A stretch of DNA of 64,000 nucleotides. Origin: an uncultured Bacteroidales bacterium (GTDB lineage: Bacteria > Bacteroidota > Bacteroidia > Bacteroidales > UBA932). The stretch is taken from positions 62,001 to 126,000 of the forward strand of contig ONRD01000003.1 in assembly GCA_900320185.1 (NCBI GenBank). Reading direction: 5' to 3'. A program made the translations under genes and the position numbers. Positions 27,434 to 35,935 of this stretch are shown in pieces. The notes under the pieces were generated by a model, which searched no databases, was not told where the DNA came from, and saw only the letters and a list, made by a program, of their open reading frames with translations. Numbering within the stretch: position 1 is the first letter of the stretch; the number at the start of each line of letters is the position of its first letter.

Positions 27434-28141
27434 TTATTCTATTAAAGGCATTGATAGCAGTAAGGGATCTGGATTATAGCATTTGATATTAATCCAATGT
27501 AACTTTTGCCCGGGTATTGTCCGATATGATCCATTATGATAGATTGTCAGACTATCTGTGTCCAGTTTGTTGTTTATAAACCGCCAGCTGCCAAATGTGC
27601 CATTTCTATAATATACAAGAAATAGAGGATCTGAAAAACAAAAGTGTTTTAAACCGTATTCCAACTCATCTTTATATGTGTCAAAAACCATATACCTGAC
27701 CGTATCTATAAATTCTCTCTTTTTATCCGTCGGCACCAGAATGCGAGTAAAATCTATATTACTTTGTTGGATAATCGCTGGCCTATCCAACATCACAAAA
27801 CCTATCGCTTCAAAAAAATAATCGTCCTTGGCCTTGGGTATTCGCTCACCTTTCAGTTTCAAATGATTGTAAGATAGCGCCTCTTCAGATGGAAGAATAT
27901 TAAATACAGTATCCATTATGTTGCTATTCAGCTCATTGCTTTGAAAAACATCTATAGTATGATACTTTGATACTCCCGGACCTACTAAATGTTCAAGTTG
28001 TGACTTTGCATCCTCATTCTTGAAAACATATTCTGTAAGAGTAACCTTCCTGATAACAGCCTCCGTATAAAATCTCTGCGAAGAGGATTCAATGCTAATA
28101 GAATACAATAAAACTATTAATAATATGATTAAACGTTTCAT
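27434..28141 (-). CDS. AT-rich orphan secreted protein, unknown function
   Basis: The 235-residue protein starts MKRLIILLIVLLYSISIESSSQRF, a plausible signal peptide. The rest has no motif I recognise; it is rich in Lys, Asn, Ile and Tyr, with segments such as YMVFDTYKDELEYGLKHF and FLVYYRNGTFGSWRFINNK. Base composition is strikingly AT-rich compared with genes on either side, which points to recent horizontal acquisition. It has a truncated ORF downstream and a GC-rich non-coding island upstream, so it looks like a cargo gene at a variable site. Secreted single-gene cargo of this type is often an immunity or surface protein, but that is conjecture. Confidence 0.6.
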   Translation of the reverse strand: MKRLIILLIVLLYSISIESSSQRFYTEAVIRKVTLTEYVFKNEDAKSQLEHLVGPGVSKYHTIDVFQSNELNSNIMDTVFNILPSEEALSYNHLKLKGERIPKAKDDYFFEAIGFVMLDRPAIIQQSNIDFTRILVPTDKKREFIDTVRYMVFDTYKDELEYGLKHFCFSDPLFLVYYRNGTFGSWRFINNKLDTDSLTIYHNGSYRTIPGQKLHWINIKCYNPDPLLLSMPLIE

Positions 28142-28456
28142 TTTCTTTCTAATACAAATTGGTCATCACGTCACCGACCATCCGGGCAGCGTCCGGGCGG
28201 TGGTCTATGTCACGCTCACCGCTGCCCCTGCGGAGGGTGTCCTGGAGGCCGGGCGTGATGCCGAGGGGCCCGTGGCCGCCCGCGGCCTCGTGAGTGGGAG
28301 GGACCCACGGACGCAGTCCCGTGGGAGGGATGGAGCGCGGAGCGCGGAAGGCAACCGAGGCATCATCCCGGCCGCCAAGTGAAGGCCCTGGGGCCGTGCC
28401 AGCCGCCGGGGAAGTTGACCGTGCCGGAATGTATGCCGAAGCGCCGGAAAGCACCG
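28142..28456. other. GC-rich intergenic island with internal repeats
   Basis: This stretch of over 300 bases between the AT-rich orphan and GH97 changes abruptly, from about 28160, to very GC-rich sequence. It has the direct repeat GTGGGAGGGA at 28294-28303 and 28321-28330, the inverted repeat CCCACGG/CCGTGGG at 28304-28310 and 28319-28325, and GGAGCGC twice in tandem near 28332-28345. The minus strand holds a 110-codon Pro/Gly/Arg-rich open frame (28149-28481, ending DVMTNLY) that overlaps the GH97 3' end; its low-complexity composition makes me doubt it as a gene. A dispersed repeat or structured RNA is possible. Confidence 0.45.
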
Positions 28457-30451
28457 TCACTTGCGGATGACGGCAGCCCATCCTCCGCCGGGCGCCATGT
28501 GGATCAGGACTTTTCCGTCCGGACCGAGAGTCATCTCCTCTTTCCTGTAGTCCTTCGCCGCACGGTCGGCATTGATCCCGTCGCGGAAGACGGTCATCTT
28601 GCTTCCGCCGGTGAAACCAAGGTCGAGCAGGAGGTCGCGGGCACTCCAGTCAGTCATGGCACCCACGTACCAGACATCACCCTTGCGGCGGGCGATGGCA
28701 ACATATTCACCGATCTCCCCGCAGACAGGAACGGTCTCGTCCCAGGTCGTCGGGAAGCCGGCGATGAATCCGGTGCACTCCGGCTCTGCCAGGTAGTTTG
28801 AAGGAGAGTCGCACAGCATCGTCAAAGGAGCCTCGAATATCGCATACTGGGCGAGCTGGCGGCAACGCGTACCCTGGCTCATCGCTTCGGAATTGACGGC
28901 CCTGTAATTGCCCTTTGTCGCGTTCCTCATGGCACCCTGCGTGTAGTCCATGGGGCCGGCGGCCATCCTGATGAACGGGATGATGACGTCGTAGGTCACC
29001 TGGTCGTAGTCTTTGCCCCACTTCATCTGCTCCAGGCCGGCCACGCCTTCAAAGTTGAGGACGTTCGGATACTGCCTCTGCAGTCCCTGGGGCTTGAATG
29101 CCCCGTGGAAGTCGATTACAAGGTGGTATTTGGCGCCGAGACGTGCGCAGTTCTCGTAGAATTGCATCACCTGCTGGTCGTCACGGTCCATGAAGTCGAT
29201 CTTGAAGCCCTTTATCCCCATCTCGGAATAGTGCTTGAATATTCCCTCGATGTCCTTGTCAACCGCCTTGTAGCCTGCCCAGAGGATCAGGCCGACATTC
29301 TTCGACGCGGCGTAGGCTGAAAGTTCCGGAAGGTTTATCTCGGGAACGACCTGGTAGAGGTCCGTCTTCTTGTTCACGGCCCAGCCTTCGTCCAGGATCA
29401 CATATTCGATGCCGTTAGCCGAGGCGAAATCGATGTAGTACTTGTAGGTGTCGTTGTTGATGCCGGCGCGGAAATCCACCCCGTAGAGGTTCCAGGCGTT
29501 CCACCAGTCCCAGGCTACCTTCCCCGGTTTGATCCAGCTGAAATCAGCGTCCGCTGCGGCGGGACGGGACAACTGCCAGACCAGGTCGAGGTTGGGAAGG
29601 TCCTTGGCCTCAGGTACTATTGCAACGATCCTCCAGGGGAAACTCTGTCCGGCCCTGGCTTTTGCAATGAAACTCTCGCGGGATTTTATCACACCCTGGA
29701 GCATGTTGTGGCCGCCGACTTCGACATCCTTCGGGCACGGGGCGTTGAATCCCGTCAGGGTGGTCCCGCCCTGTCCGTTGAGGAACATTCCGGGGTAGTC
29801 GTACAGGTCTGCTTCCGTGATGAGGACCTTCATCCCGTCCGGAGCGTCGACCACTACCGGCAGGAAGGCCAGGCGAGCCTTGTCCCATTCCGAGAGGCTG
29901 ATGTGCTGGTAGTAGTTCTCGAAGGAGCAGAGGAACTGGCGTTCGAAACTCTCGGCGCTGGTGTTCGCGTAAGGAACCCATGCGGTCCAGTCCTGCGCGA
30001 AATTGAATTCCGCAGTCTCTTTCTCAACGTTGAAGTCACCCTTTTTCGCGGTTGAGACGAACCTGTAGGCAACTCCGTTGTCGAAGGCCCGGAATTCGAG
30101 GTCGCATCCCTTGAAAGAGAGGACCATGAAGTTGTAGTCGGTCTCCACGACACTCTTCTTGTACACGACAGCCTTCTCTTTCAGGCCGGCTACCTTTCCT
30201 TTCCTGCAGCGCGGAGCCTTGGTGTCGGAGCCGAAGACGGTACCGTCCTGAAGGGTCATCCCGATGGCGGATTCCCCGAGGATAGCGACGCCGTTGCGGG
30301 AGACTGAATATGTCACCTTTCCACCGGTGCGCACGCTCACTTCTATCTTCCCGTCCGGGGAGGACAGGGTGTGGATCTTTTCGGCCGCGGCTGAACCAAG
30401 CGGCATGAAGACCGCCGCCAGTGCCACGGCGGCAATTGACTTAAAGTTCAT
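28457..30451 (-). CDS. Glycoside hydrolase family 97 (alpha-galactosidase/alpha-glucosidase type)
   Basis: The 664-residue secreted protein (signal peptide ending PLGSAAA) has the GH97 layout. An N-terminal beta-super-sandwich opens HTLSSPDGKIEVSVR; the (beta/alpha)8 barrel begins around DFSWIKPGKVAWDWWNAWNLYG; the rest includes YVILDEGWAV, GFKIDFMDRDDQQVMQFYE and VIDFHGAFKPQGLQRQYPNVLNFEG, then a C-terminal beta domain. GH97 contains inverting alpha-glucosidases (SusB-like) and retaining alpha-galactosidases; the Asp in KIDFMDRDD favours the retaining type, but that call is tentative. It probably acts in the periplasm on oligosaccharides. It is a single gene, not within a visible SusCD locus, and diverges from the DUF4923 gene. 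Confidence 0.93.
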   Translation of the reverse strand: MNFKSIAAVALAAVFMPLGSAAAEKIHTLSSPDGKIEVSVRTGGKVTYSVSRNGVAILGESAIGMTLQDGTVFGSDTKAPRCRKGKVAGLKEKAVVYKKSVVETDYNFMVLSFKGCDLEFRAFDNGVAYRFVSTAKKGDFNVEKETAEFNFAQDWTAWVPYANTSAESFERQFLCSFENYYQHISLSEWDKARLAFLPVVVDAPDGMKVLITEADLYDYPGMFLNGQGGTTLTGFNAPCPKDVEVGGHNMLQGVIKSRESFIAKARAGQSFPWRIVAIVPEAKDLPNLDLVWQLSRPAAADADFSWIKPGKVAWDWWNAWNLYGVDFRAGINNDTYKYYIDFASANGIEYVILDEGWAVNKKTDLYQVVPEINLPELSAYAASKNVGLILWAGYKAVDKDIEGIFKHYSEMGIKGFKIDFMDRDDQQVMQFYENCARLGAKYHLVIDFHGAFKPQGLQRQYPNVLNFEGVAGLEQMKWGKDYDQVTYDVIIPFIRMAAGPMDYTQGAMRNATKGNYRAVNSEAMSQGTRCRQLAQYAIFEAPLTMLCDSPSNYLAEPECTGFIAGFPTTWDETVPVCGEIGEYVAIARRKGDVWYVGAMTDWSARDLLLDLGFTGGSKMTVFRDGINADRAAKDYRKEEMTLGPDGKVLIHMAPGGGWAAVIRK

Positions 30452-30491
30452 ATTTCCTGTATTTTAGTGTTATTGCGATCATGCATCCTCG

Positions 30492-30499
30492 TAAAGATA
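30492..30499 (-). promoter_or_regulatory. Candidate -7 element for GH97
   Basis: The minus strand reads TATCTTTA followed by C, one base off TAnnTTTG, about 40 bases upstream of the GH97 start codon in the AT-rich divergent spacer. No clear -33 TTG is seen. Confidence 0.3.
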
Positions 30500-30616
30500 G
30501 TCGTTTTTGGGTAAAAATCATTGAGGAACCGGAGCCGTAAATGCTATTTCTTTTCCTTTTTTCTTGAAATCTGATTAAATTGTCCCTCGAAACGAAAACA
30601 ACAAATAGAAACCACC

Positions 30617-31222
30617 ATGAAAAAACACACACGTCTTGCAGCCGCCATCCTCTGTGGCGCGATGCTGCTACAGGGCTGTTCTTCGATGCTCTCAAACGGG
30701 GCCGAGGCCATAGGCAACATCCTTGGAAGCATTATCGGCACCTTCGGCCAGAACACCAACCAGAACACCATCGTCGGCACCTGGACATATTCCAAGCCGG
30801 CCGTACAGTTCGAAAGCGAAAGCCTTCTTGCAAAAGCAGGCGGCACCGTGGCCAGCGCCAAGATAGTGCAGGAACTGGAACCATATTACAAGAAACTCGG
30901 CATCACTTCAGGCAAGATGTCCATCACCCTCAACGAGGACAAGACATGCACCTACGTCATCAAGGGCAAGACATATTCAGGAACATACACTTTCGACGAG
31001 TCGACGAACAAGCTCCAGATTTCCGGATCCCTGCTGAGCATGCCGGCGGCCTATGTCTCGGTGGCCGGGTCGCAGCTCTCCCTCACTTTCGACTCGACGA
31101 AACTACTCACTTTCGCCGGAGTCCTCGGCGGCCTGACCGGTTCCGGCTCGACCCTTTCCTCCATCGCCCAGATTGCGCAGAACTACGACGGCATGAAGAC
31201 CGGCTTCCTGTTCACGAAATAG
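30617..31222 (+). CDS. DUF4923 lipocalin-like lipoprotein
   Basis: The 201-residue protein starts MKKHTRLAAAILCGAMLLQGCSSM, a lipobox with LQGC. The mature part fits DUF4923: a short helix, IVGTWTYSKPAVQFESE, GKMSITLNEDKTCTYVIKGKTYSGTYTFD, and a final helical region ending DGMKTGFLFTK. The beta-rich middle suggests a lipocalin-like small barrel. Function is unknown. A hairpin follows, and mutS begins about 110 bases later, so it is probably monocistronic. Confidence 0.78.
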   Translation: MKKHTRLAAAILCGAMLLQGCSSMLSNGAEAIGNILGSIIGTFGQNTNQNTIVGTWTYSKPAVQFESESLLAKAGGTVASAKIVQELEPYYKKLGITSGKMSITLNEDKTCTYVIKGKTYSGTYTFDESTNKLQISGSLLSMPAAYVSVAGSQLSLTFDSTKLLTFAGVLGGLTGSGSTLSSIAQIAQNYDGMKTGFLFTK

Positions 31223-31243
31223 TGGCCGGCAAGGCAAGCGGCA

Positions 31244-31277
31244 GCGGCATCGGAGCCTTCCACGGGGCCGGTGCCGC
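31244..31277 (+). terminator. Possible hairpin terminator after DUF4923
   Basis: GCGGCATCGG at 31244-31253 pairs with CCGGTGCCGC at 31268-31277 (ten pairs, one G-U) across a 14-base loop, followed by only three T residues. The weak T tract makes termination uncertain. Confidence 0.38.
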
Positions 31278-31301
31278 TTTCCATTATTCGGGAGAATTTG
31301 T

Positions 31302-31309
31302 TAATTTTG
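31302..31309 (+). promoter_or_regulatory. Candidate -7 element for mutS
   Basis: TAATTTTG is a TAnnTTTG match 23 bases upstream of the mutS start codon. The -33 region lacks TTG at the ideal distance. Confidence 0.4.
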
Positions 31310-31331
31310 TAATTCACAACGATTGAAGGCA

Positions 31332-33983
31332 ATGGCAAAGACTAAATCTTCAGAGGACACTCCGCTCATCAAGCAGTTCTTCTCTGTCAAGGCGCAGTAC
31401 CCGGAAGCGGTGCTGCTCTACAGGGTGGGAGACTTCTACGAGTCGTACTCGGACGATGCCGTCCTGGTGAGCAAGGTCCTCGGGATAGTCCAGACCAGGA
31501 AGTCGAACGGAGACAAGGGTTACGTCCCGATGGCCGGCTTCCCGCACCATGCCCTTGATGTCTATCTTCCCAAACTCGTCAGGGCCGGCTACAAGGTCGC
31601 CGTGTGCGACCAGCTTGAGGACCCGAAATTCGCCAAGAAACTCGTCAAGAGGGGGGTCACCGAACTTGTGACTCCCGGAGTCGCCTTCAACGAACAGCTG
31701 CTCGAACAGAAGGAGAACAATTTCCTGGCGGGTCTCTCTTTCGAAGGGGACGAGTGCGGAATCGCCCTTCTGGACGTCTCCACGGGCTCTTTCCAGGTTA
31801 CCCAAGGCTCCATTGAATATGCCGGGACCCTTCTTGCTTCCCTGAAGCCGAAGGAGCTGGTCGTACGGCGCGGGTTCGAGAAAGGGGTGAAGGAAAGGTT
31901 CGGGGACGGCTTCTATGTCTCTTCCGTCGAAGAATGGGCCTTCGTGTACGACTCTGCTGTGGAGAGGCTCAAGAAGCAGCTCTCGGTAAGGTCCCTGAAA
32001 GGGTTCGCAATCGACCGTTATCCTCTTGGAATATGCTCGGCCGGGGCCCTGCTGGTCTATCTTGAACAGACCCAGCACACAGGCCTGAAAAACATCTGCT
32101 CCATCTCCAGGATCGACCGTGACGGCTTCGTCTGGATGGACAAGTTCACCGTACGCAACCTTGAAATATTCAATCCCGCGTCCGGCGGGGAGGGTGTGAG
32201 CCTGGTGAGCGTGATGGACAGGTGTTCTTCTCCGATGGGCGCCAGGCTTCTCCGCAACTGGCTCGCCATGCCGGTGATGGACATAGGGGAACTTGATTCC
32301 AGGTATGACGTGGTAGGGCATTTCACGAGGCCCGAAGCCGCAGAGGCCCTTGAGGGGCTTCGCTCGCGCATAGGAAGCCTCGGAGACCTTGAGCGCATAC
32401 TCGGAAGGGCGGCCAACGGCAGGATAGTCCCCCGCGAAGTGATGCAGCTCGGACGCGGCCTTGCCGCGATGGAGCCGATATCCAGGATATGCAGGGACCA
32501 GGGGGTAAGCGCCCTGGACAAGCTTGTCGGGGGGATGAAAGACTGTTCGGAGATCCCCGCACTGATATTCAGGACCCTTGCTCCGGAGCCGGCTGCGGCG
32601 CTGGGGAAAGGTCCCGTGATAGGGGAAGGTGTCGACGCCGAGCTGGACGAGCTCAGGAGCATATCTTCCGGAGGGAAGGACTACCTGCTGGGACTTCAGC
32701 AGCGGGAAGCCGAGAGGACGGGGATAAGCTCCCTTAAGATCGGGTACAACAACGTTTTCGGCTACTACATCGAGGTACGCAACGCCTTCAAGGACAACGT
32801 TCCTCCCGAGTGGGTGCGCAAGCAGACCCTCGTGTCGGCCGAGCGCTACGTCACCGAAGAGCTCAAGGAATATGAAGAAAAGATCTTGAGCGCGGAGGAC
32901 AGGATTTACGCCATCGAGTCGCGCATCTACTCCGACCTGGTGGCCAGGATCAGGGATAATGTGACCATGATTCAGGTCAACTGCAGGATCCTGGCGAGGC
33001 TGGACGTGCTTACTGGTTTCGCCGCGCTCGCCGCCGAGAGCGGTTATTGCCGCCCCGAGATGACCAGGGACATGGTGCTCGACATCAAGGCCGGCCGGCA
33101 CCCGGTCATCGAAACCATGATGCCTCCGGGCGAGGAATATGTCCCCAACGATGTCTACCTCGACAACAAGAAGCAGCAGATAATTATCCTGACGGGACCC
33201 AACATGGCCGGAAAATCCGCTCTGCTCAGGCAGACCGCGCTCATCGTGCTCATGGCCCAGACGGGCTGTTTCGTCCCGGCCGCCAGCGCCAGGATAGGTG
33301 TCGTGGACAAGATATTCACGAGGGTCGGGGCTTCCGACAACATCTCCCGCGGAGAGTCCACATTCATGGTGGAGATGCTGGAAACCTCGATGATCCTCCA
33401 CAACCTCAGTCCGCGGTCCCTGGTGCTCCTGGACGAGATCGGCCGCGGGACCTCTACCTACGACGGGATGTCCATCGCCAGGGCGATAGTGGAATACATC
33501 CATGAATATGGCAGCGGCGCGAAGACCCTGTTCGCCACCCACTACCACGAACTCAACGACCTGGAAGAGAAATACCCAAGAGTCAAGAACTTCCACATAG
33601 CTGTAAAGGAGTCGGGATCCCAGGTCATCTTCCTTCGCAAGCTGAAGGAAGGGGGAACGGCCCACAGCTTTGGAATACATGTCGCCCGCATGGCCGGAAT
33701 GCCAAAGGAGGTCATCCAGAGCGCGGAGAGTACCCTCAAGGCTCTGGAAGTAAATGATTCGCAGCATCTTGTCAGCGCGAGGACGGGACAGATCCGAAAA
33801 CCGGTCAAGACCAAGGTGGGCACTCTGGAGAGCGACGGGAGCCTCCAGCTGTCGTTCTTCCAGCTCGACGACCCGACCCTCGGTTCCCTGAGGGACAAAC
33901 TCAGGGAAGCCGACCTCAACAACATGACCCCGCTGCAGGCCTTCGACCTGCTCCGCCAGATGAAGGAAGAACTGGGGATCTGA
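31332..33983 (+). CDS. mutS: DNA mismatch repair protein MutS
   Basis: MutS recognises base mismatches and recruits MutL. The 883-residue product (ATG 31332 with GAAGG just upstream; an in-frame TTG three codons earlier is less likely) shows the N-terminal mismatch-reading segment YRVGDFYESY with the Phe-x-Glu motif. The core and clamp regions follow, then the ABC ATPase: Walker A TGPNMAGKSALLRQ near residue 620, Walker B LVLLDEIGRGTSTYDG, and ATHYHELNDLE. The C-terminal dimerisation tail is present. Length and motifs match full MutS rather than MutS2. A glycosyltransferase follows 18 bases later on the same strand. Confidence 0.97.
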   Translation: MAKTKSSEDTPLIKQFFSVKAQYPEAVLLYRVGDFYESYSDDAVLVSKVLGIVQTRKSNGDKGYVPMAGFPHHALDVYLPKLVRAGYKVAVCDQLEDPKFAKKLVKRGVTELVTPGVAFNEQLLEQKENNFLAGLSFEGDECGIALLDVSTGSFQVTQGSIEYAGTLLASLKPKELVVRRGFEKGVKERFGDGFYVSSVEEWAFVYDSAVERLKKQLSVRSLKGFAIDRYPLGICSAGALLVYLEQTQHTGLKNICSISRIDRDGFVWMDKFTVRNLEIFNPASGGEGVSLVSVMDRCSSPMGARLLRNWLAMPVMDIGELDSRYDVVGHFTRPEAAEALEGLRSRIGSLGDLERILGRAANGRIVPREVMQLGRGLAAMEPISRICRDQGVSALDKLVGGMKDCSEIPALIFRTLAPEPAAALGKGPVIGEGVDAELDELRSISSGGKDYLLGLQQREAERTGISSLKIGYNNVFGYYIEVRNAFKDNVPPEWVRKQTLVSAERYVTEELKEYEEKILSAEDRIYAIESRIYSDLVARIRDNVTMIQVNCRILARLDVLTGFAALAAESGYCRPEMTRDMVLDIKAGRHPVIETMMPPGEEYVPNDVYLDNKKQQIIILTGPNMAGKSALLRQTALIVLMAQTGCFVPAASARIGVVDKIFTRVGASDNISRGESTFMVEMLETSMILHNLSPRSLVLLDEIGRGTSTYDGMSIARAIVEYIHEYGSGAKTLFATHYHELNDLEEKYPRVKNFHIAVKESGSQVIFLRKLKEGGTAHSFGIHVARMAGMPKEVIQSAESTLKALEVNDSQHLVSARTGQIRKPVKTKVGTLESDGSLQLSFFQLDDPTLGSLRDKLREADLNNMTPLQAFDLLRQMKEELGI

Positions 33984-34001
33984 CTTTGAAGGAAACGACC
34001 C

Positions 34002-35336
34002 ATGGAAATGAAGAGAGTCCTGATAATCACATACTACTGGCCGCCGTCCGGAGGTTCCGGAGTCCAGCGGTGGGTGAAGTTTGCAAAATATCTTCCTCAG
34101 AATGGCTGGCAGCCAGTCGTCTACACTCCGGAGAACCCGGAACTTACCACCATTGACAAGACCCTGGGCGCTGAGATTCCCCCCGAGGCCGAGATAGTGC
34201 GCCGCCACATAACCGAACCCTACGGAATCTACCGCAAGCTGATGGGGAAGGGCAGTTCGACCGATCTCAAGGTCCTAACGGCCGCAGGGTCCGGAAAGGA
34301 CGAAGTCAACCCGATCAACGGCGGACGGAAATCCTGGAAACAGAAACTTTCCCTCTTCATCAGGGGCAATTTCTTCATCCCAGACCCGAGGGTCATGTGG
34401 CTAAGGCCGTCAGTCGCTTTCCTGAAGAGATACCTCAAGGAGCATCCTGTCGATGCCATAGTCTCGACAGGGCCTCCCCAGTCGATGCATCTTATAGGCC
34501 TGGAGGTCTCCAGGGCGACCGGCATCCCCTGGGTGGCCGATTTCAGGGACCCGTGGACCAAGATGTTCTATTTCAAGCATCTCGGGCTGACAAAGCGTTC
34601 GGAAAGGAAGCATCACCGCCTGGAGAAGGCAGTACTCGACGGAGCCACCAGGGTGATCGCCGTCTCACCCATGGTCCAGGAAGAGTTCAAGGCCATGACG
34701 GCCACGCCCGTCGAACTCATAACCAACGGTTTTGACGAGGATGACTTCACCGGGCCTTTCGAGAGGGACGAGAACTTCAACATTACCCACACCGGCCTTT
34801 TCGCCGCCGACGGCAACCCGCTGGTCCTGTGGAAGGTGCTTGCGGAGAAATGCCGGTCCGACGCCGAGTTCCGCCGTTCGTTGAGGATAAGGCTTGTGGG
34901 TAAGACCGACAAGGAGATAGTGGACTCGATAGTGGAGGCCGGACTGGCGGACAACCTGAAGGACTTCGGCTACCAGCCCCACGACGTTGCCGTAAAGGAG
35001 CAGAAGAACGCTTCCGTACTTCTGCTTCCCTTGAGGCAGGAACCGGAGTACAGGGCCGTCCTTCCCGGGAAACTGTTCGAGTACCTTGCCTCTCGCAGGC
35101 CGATCCTGGGGATAGGCCAGACGGACGGGGCGATGGCGGGGATCGTCCGTGACACCGGTTCCGGAACGGTCTGCGACTGGGATGAAGAAGGGAAGATGTC
35201 GGAATGGATCTCACAGGCATGGGAAAGGTTCGCCTCCGACTCCCTTGCGGACAACACTTCCGACATCTCTTGCTACACGCGGCGGAACCTGACGGCCAGG
35301 CTTGCCCTTTTACTTGACAGCATATCTGAAAAATGA
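34002..35336 (+). CDS. Glycosyltransferase, GT4-like (GT-B fold)
   Basis: The 444-residue protein has the N-terminal Rossmann start VLIITYYWPPSGGSGVQRWVKF and a second Rossmann half with FNITHTGLFAADGNPLVL, LVGKTDKEIV, and the nucleotide-sugar region LPGKLFEYLASRRPILGIG, where the Glu of the EX7E-like motif would lie. It probably acts in the cytoplasm on cell-surface glycan precursors. The donor and acceptor cannot be read. It overlaps the next gene's possible upstream start by four bases (ATGA at 35333), which suggests coupling with the small barrel and YfhO genes that follow. The start could be at codon 1 or 3. Confidence 0.85.
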   Translation: MEMKRVLIITYYWPPSGGSGVQRWVKFAKYLPQNGWQPVVYTPENPELTTIDKTLGAEIPPEAEIVRRHITEPYGIYRKLMGKGSSTDLKVLTAAGSGKDEVNPINGGRKSWKQKLSLFIRGNFFIPDPRVMWLRPSVAFLKRYLKEHPVDAIVSTGPPQSMHLIGLEVSRATGIPWVADFRDPWTKMFYFKHLGLTKRSERKHHRLEKAVLDGATRVIAVSPMVQEEFKAMTATPVELITNGFDEDDFTGPFERDENFNITHTGLFAADGNPLVLWKVLAEKCRSDAEFRRSLRIRLVGKTDKEIVDSIVEAGLADNLKDFGYQPHDVAVKEQKNASVLLLPLRQEPEYRAVLPGKLFEYLASRRPILGIGQTDGAMAGIVRDTGSGTVCDWDEEGKMSEWISQAWERFASDSLADNTSDISCYTRRNLTARLALLLDSISEK

Positions 35337-35344
35337 AGGAGACC

Positions 35345-35917
35345 ATGAAGAAACTATTGCTTGCCGCAGCTGCGCTGGCAGCCTGCATCGGGATGAACGC
35401 CCAGACCAGCCAGGCCAGAAATGAATTCAGCGTAGGTTATTCACAGTTTACGGTCCTTGAAGGCGCCTATCTTTTCGGAGGCATTTTCGGGGCGGCGTTC
35501 TCCCTCGGCCATTTCACCTTCGACAACACCGTGATGACCGGCGCCCTGTCGCTGGAATACCACCACTTTACCAACGACTGGTTCGGCTATGGTGGCCTGG
35601 TGGCCGCCGAGTACATCACCTCCGACAGTTATTCGGTCGACGGAGACGGCAATAAGACGCCGAACGGAAAATACAACATGGGCCTTGCCTCCGCCGCTCC
35701 GCTGGCGATCGGGAAATGGCTCAGGAGGGAGAAGTTCAATCTCTACAGCAAGCTTGCCGCCGGCGTCGGCCTCACCTTCGACGGCCAGGTCATACCGTTC
35801 TTCCAGGTTTCTCCTCTCTGCATCGATTTCGGTCCGGGCCAGGGCTGGAACGGCTTTGTCGAGACCGGGTTCGGGATGCAGGGACTTGTCACTGCGGGAA
35901 TAAAAAAGAAATTTTAA
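35345..35917 (+). CDS. Small outer-membrane beta-barrel protein
   Basis: I chose ATG 35345 (MKKLLLAAAALAACIGMNAQ), giving a standard signal peptide ending in Ala-Gln and a GAAGGAGA ribosome-binding site just upstream; an in-frame ATG at 35333 is also possible. The 190-residue product has alternating beta-strand sequence (FSVGYSQFTVLEGAYLFG, ALSLEYHHFTNDWFGYGG) and ends in an aromatic-containing GLVTAGIKKKF strand with terminal Phe, as barrel proteins do. Function unknown. The gene is 18 bases before the YfhO gene. Confidence 0.72.
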   Translation: MKKLLLAAAALAACIGMNAQTSQARNEFSVGYSQFTVLEGAYLFGGIFGAAFSLGHFTFDNTVMTGALSLEYHHFTNDWFGYGGLVAAEYITSDSYSVDGDGNKTPNGKYNMGLASAAPLAIGKWLRREKFNLYSKLAAGVGLTFDGQVIPFFQVSPLCIDFGPGQGWNGFVETGFGMQGLVTAGIKKKF

Positions 35918-35935
35918 AGGAACACAGAATAAACC

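Noticed and set aside
28149..28481. 110-codon minus-strand ORF in the GC-rich island
   Set aside because: Pro/Gly/Arg-rich low complexity, overlaps the GH97 3' end, and no ribosome site. Kept only as part of the island description.
31350..34208. A long open frame (about 950 codons) antisense to mutS
   Set aside because: It is an artefact of the GC-rich third positions of mutS on the other strand; its translation has no domain and mutS motifs are complete.
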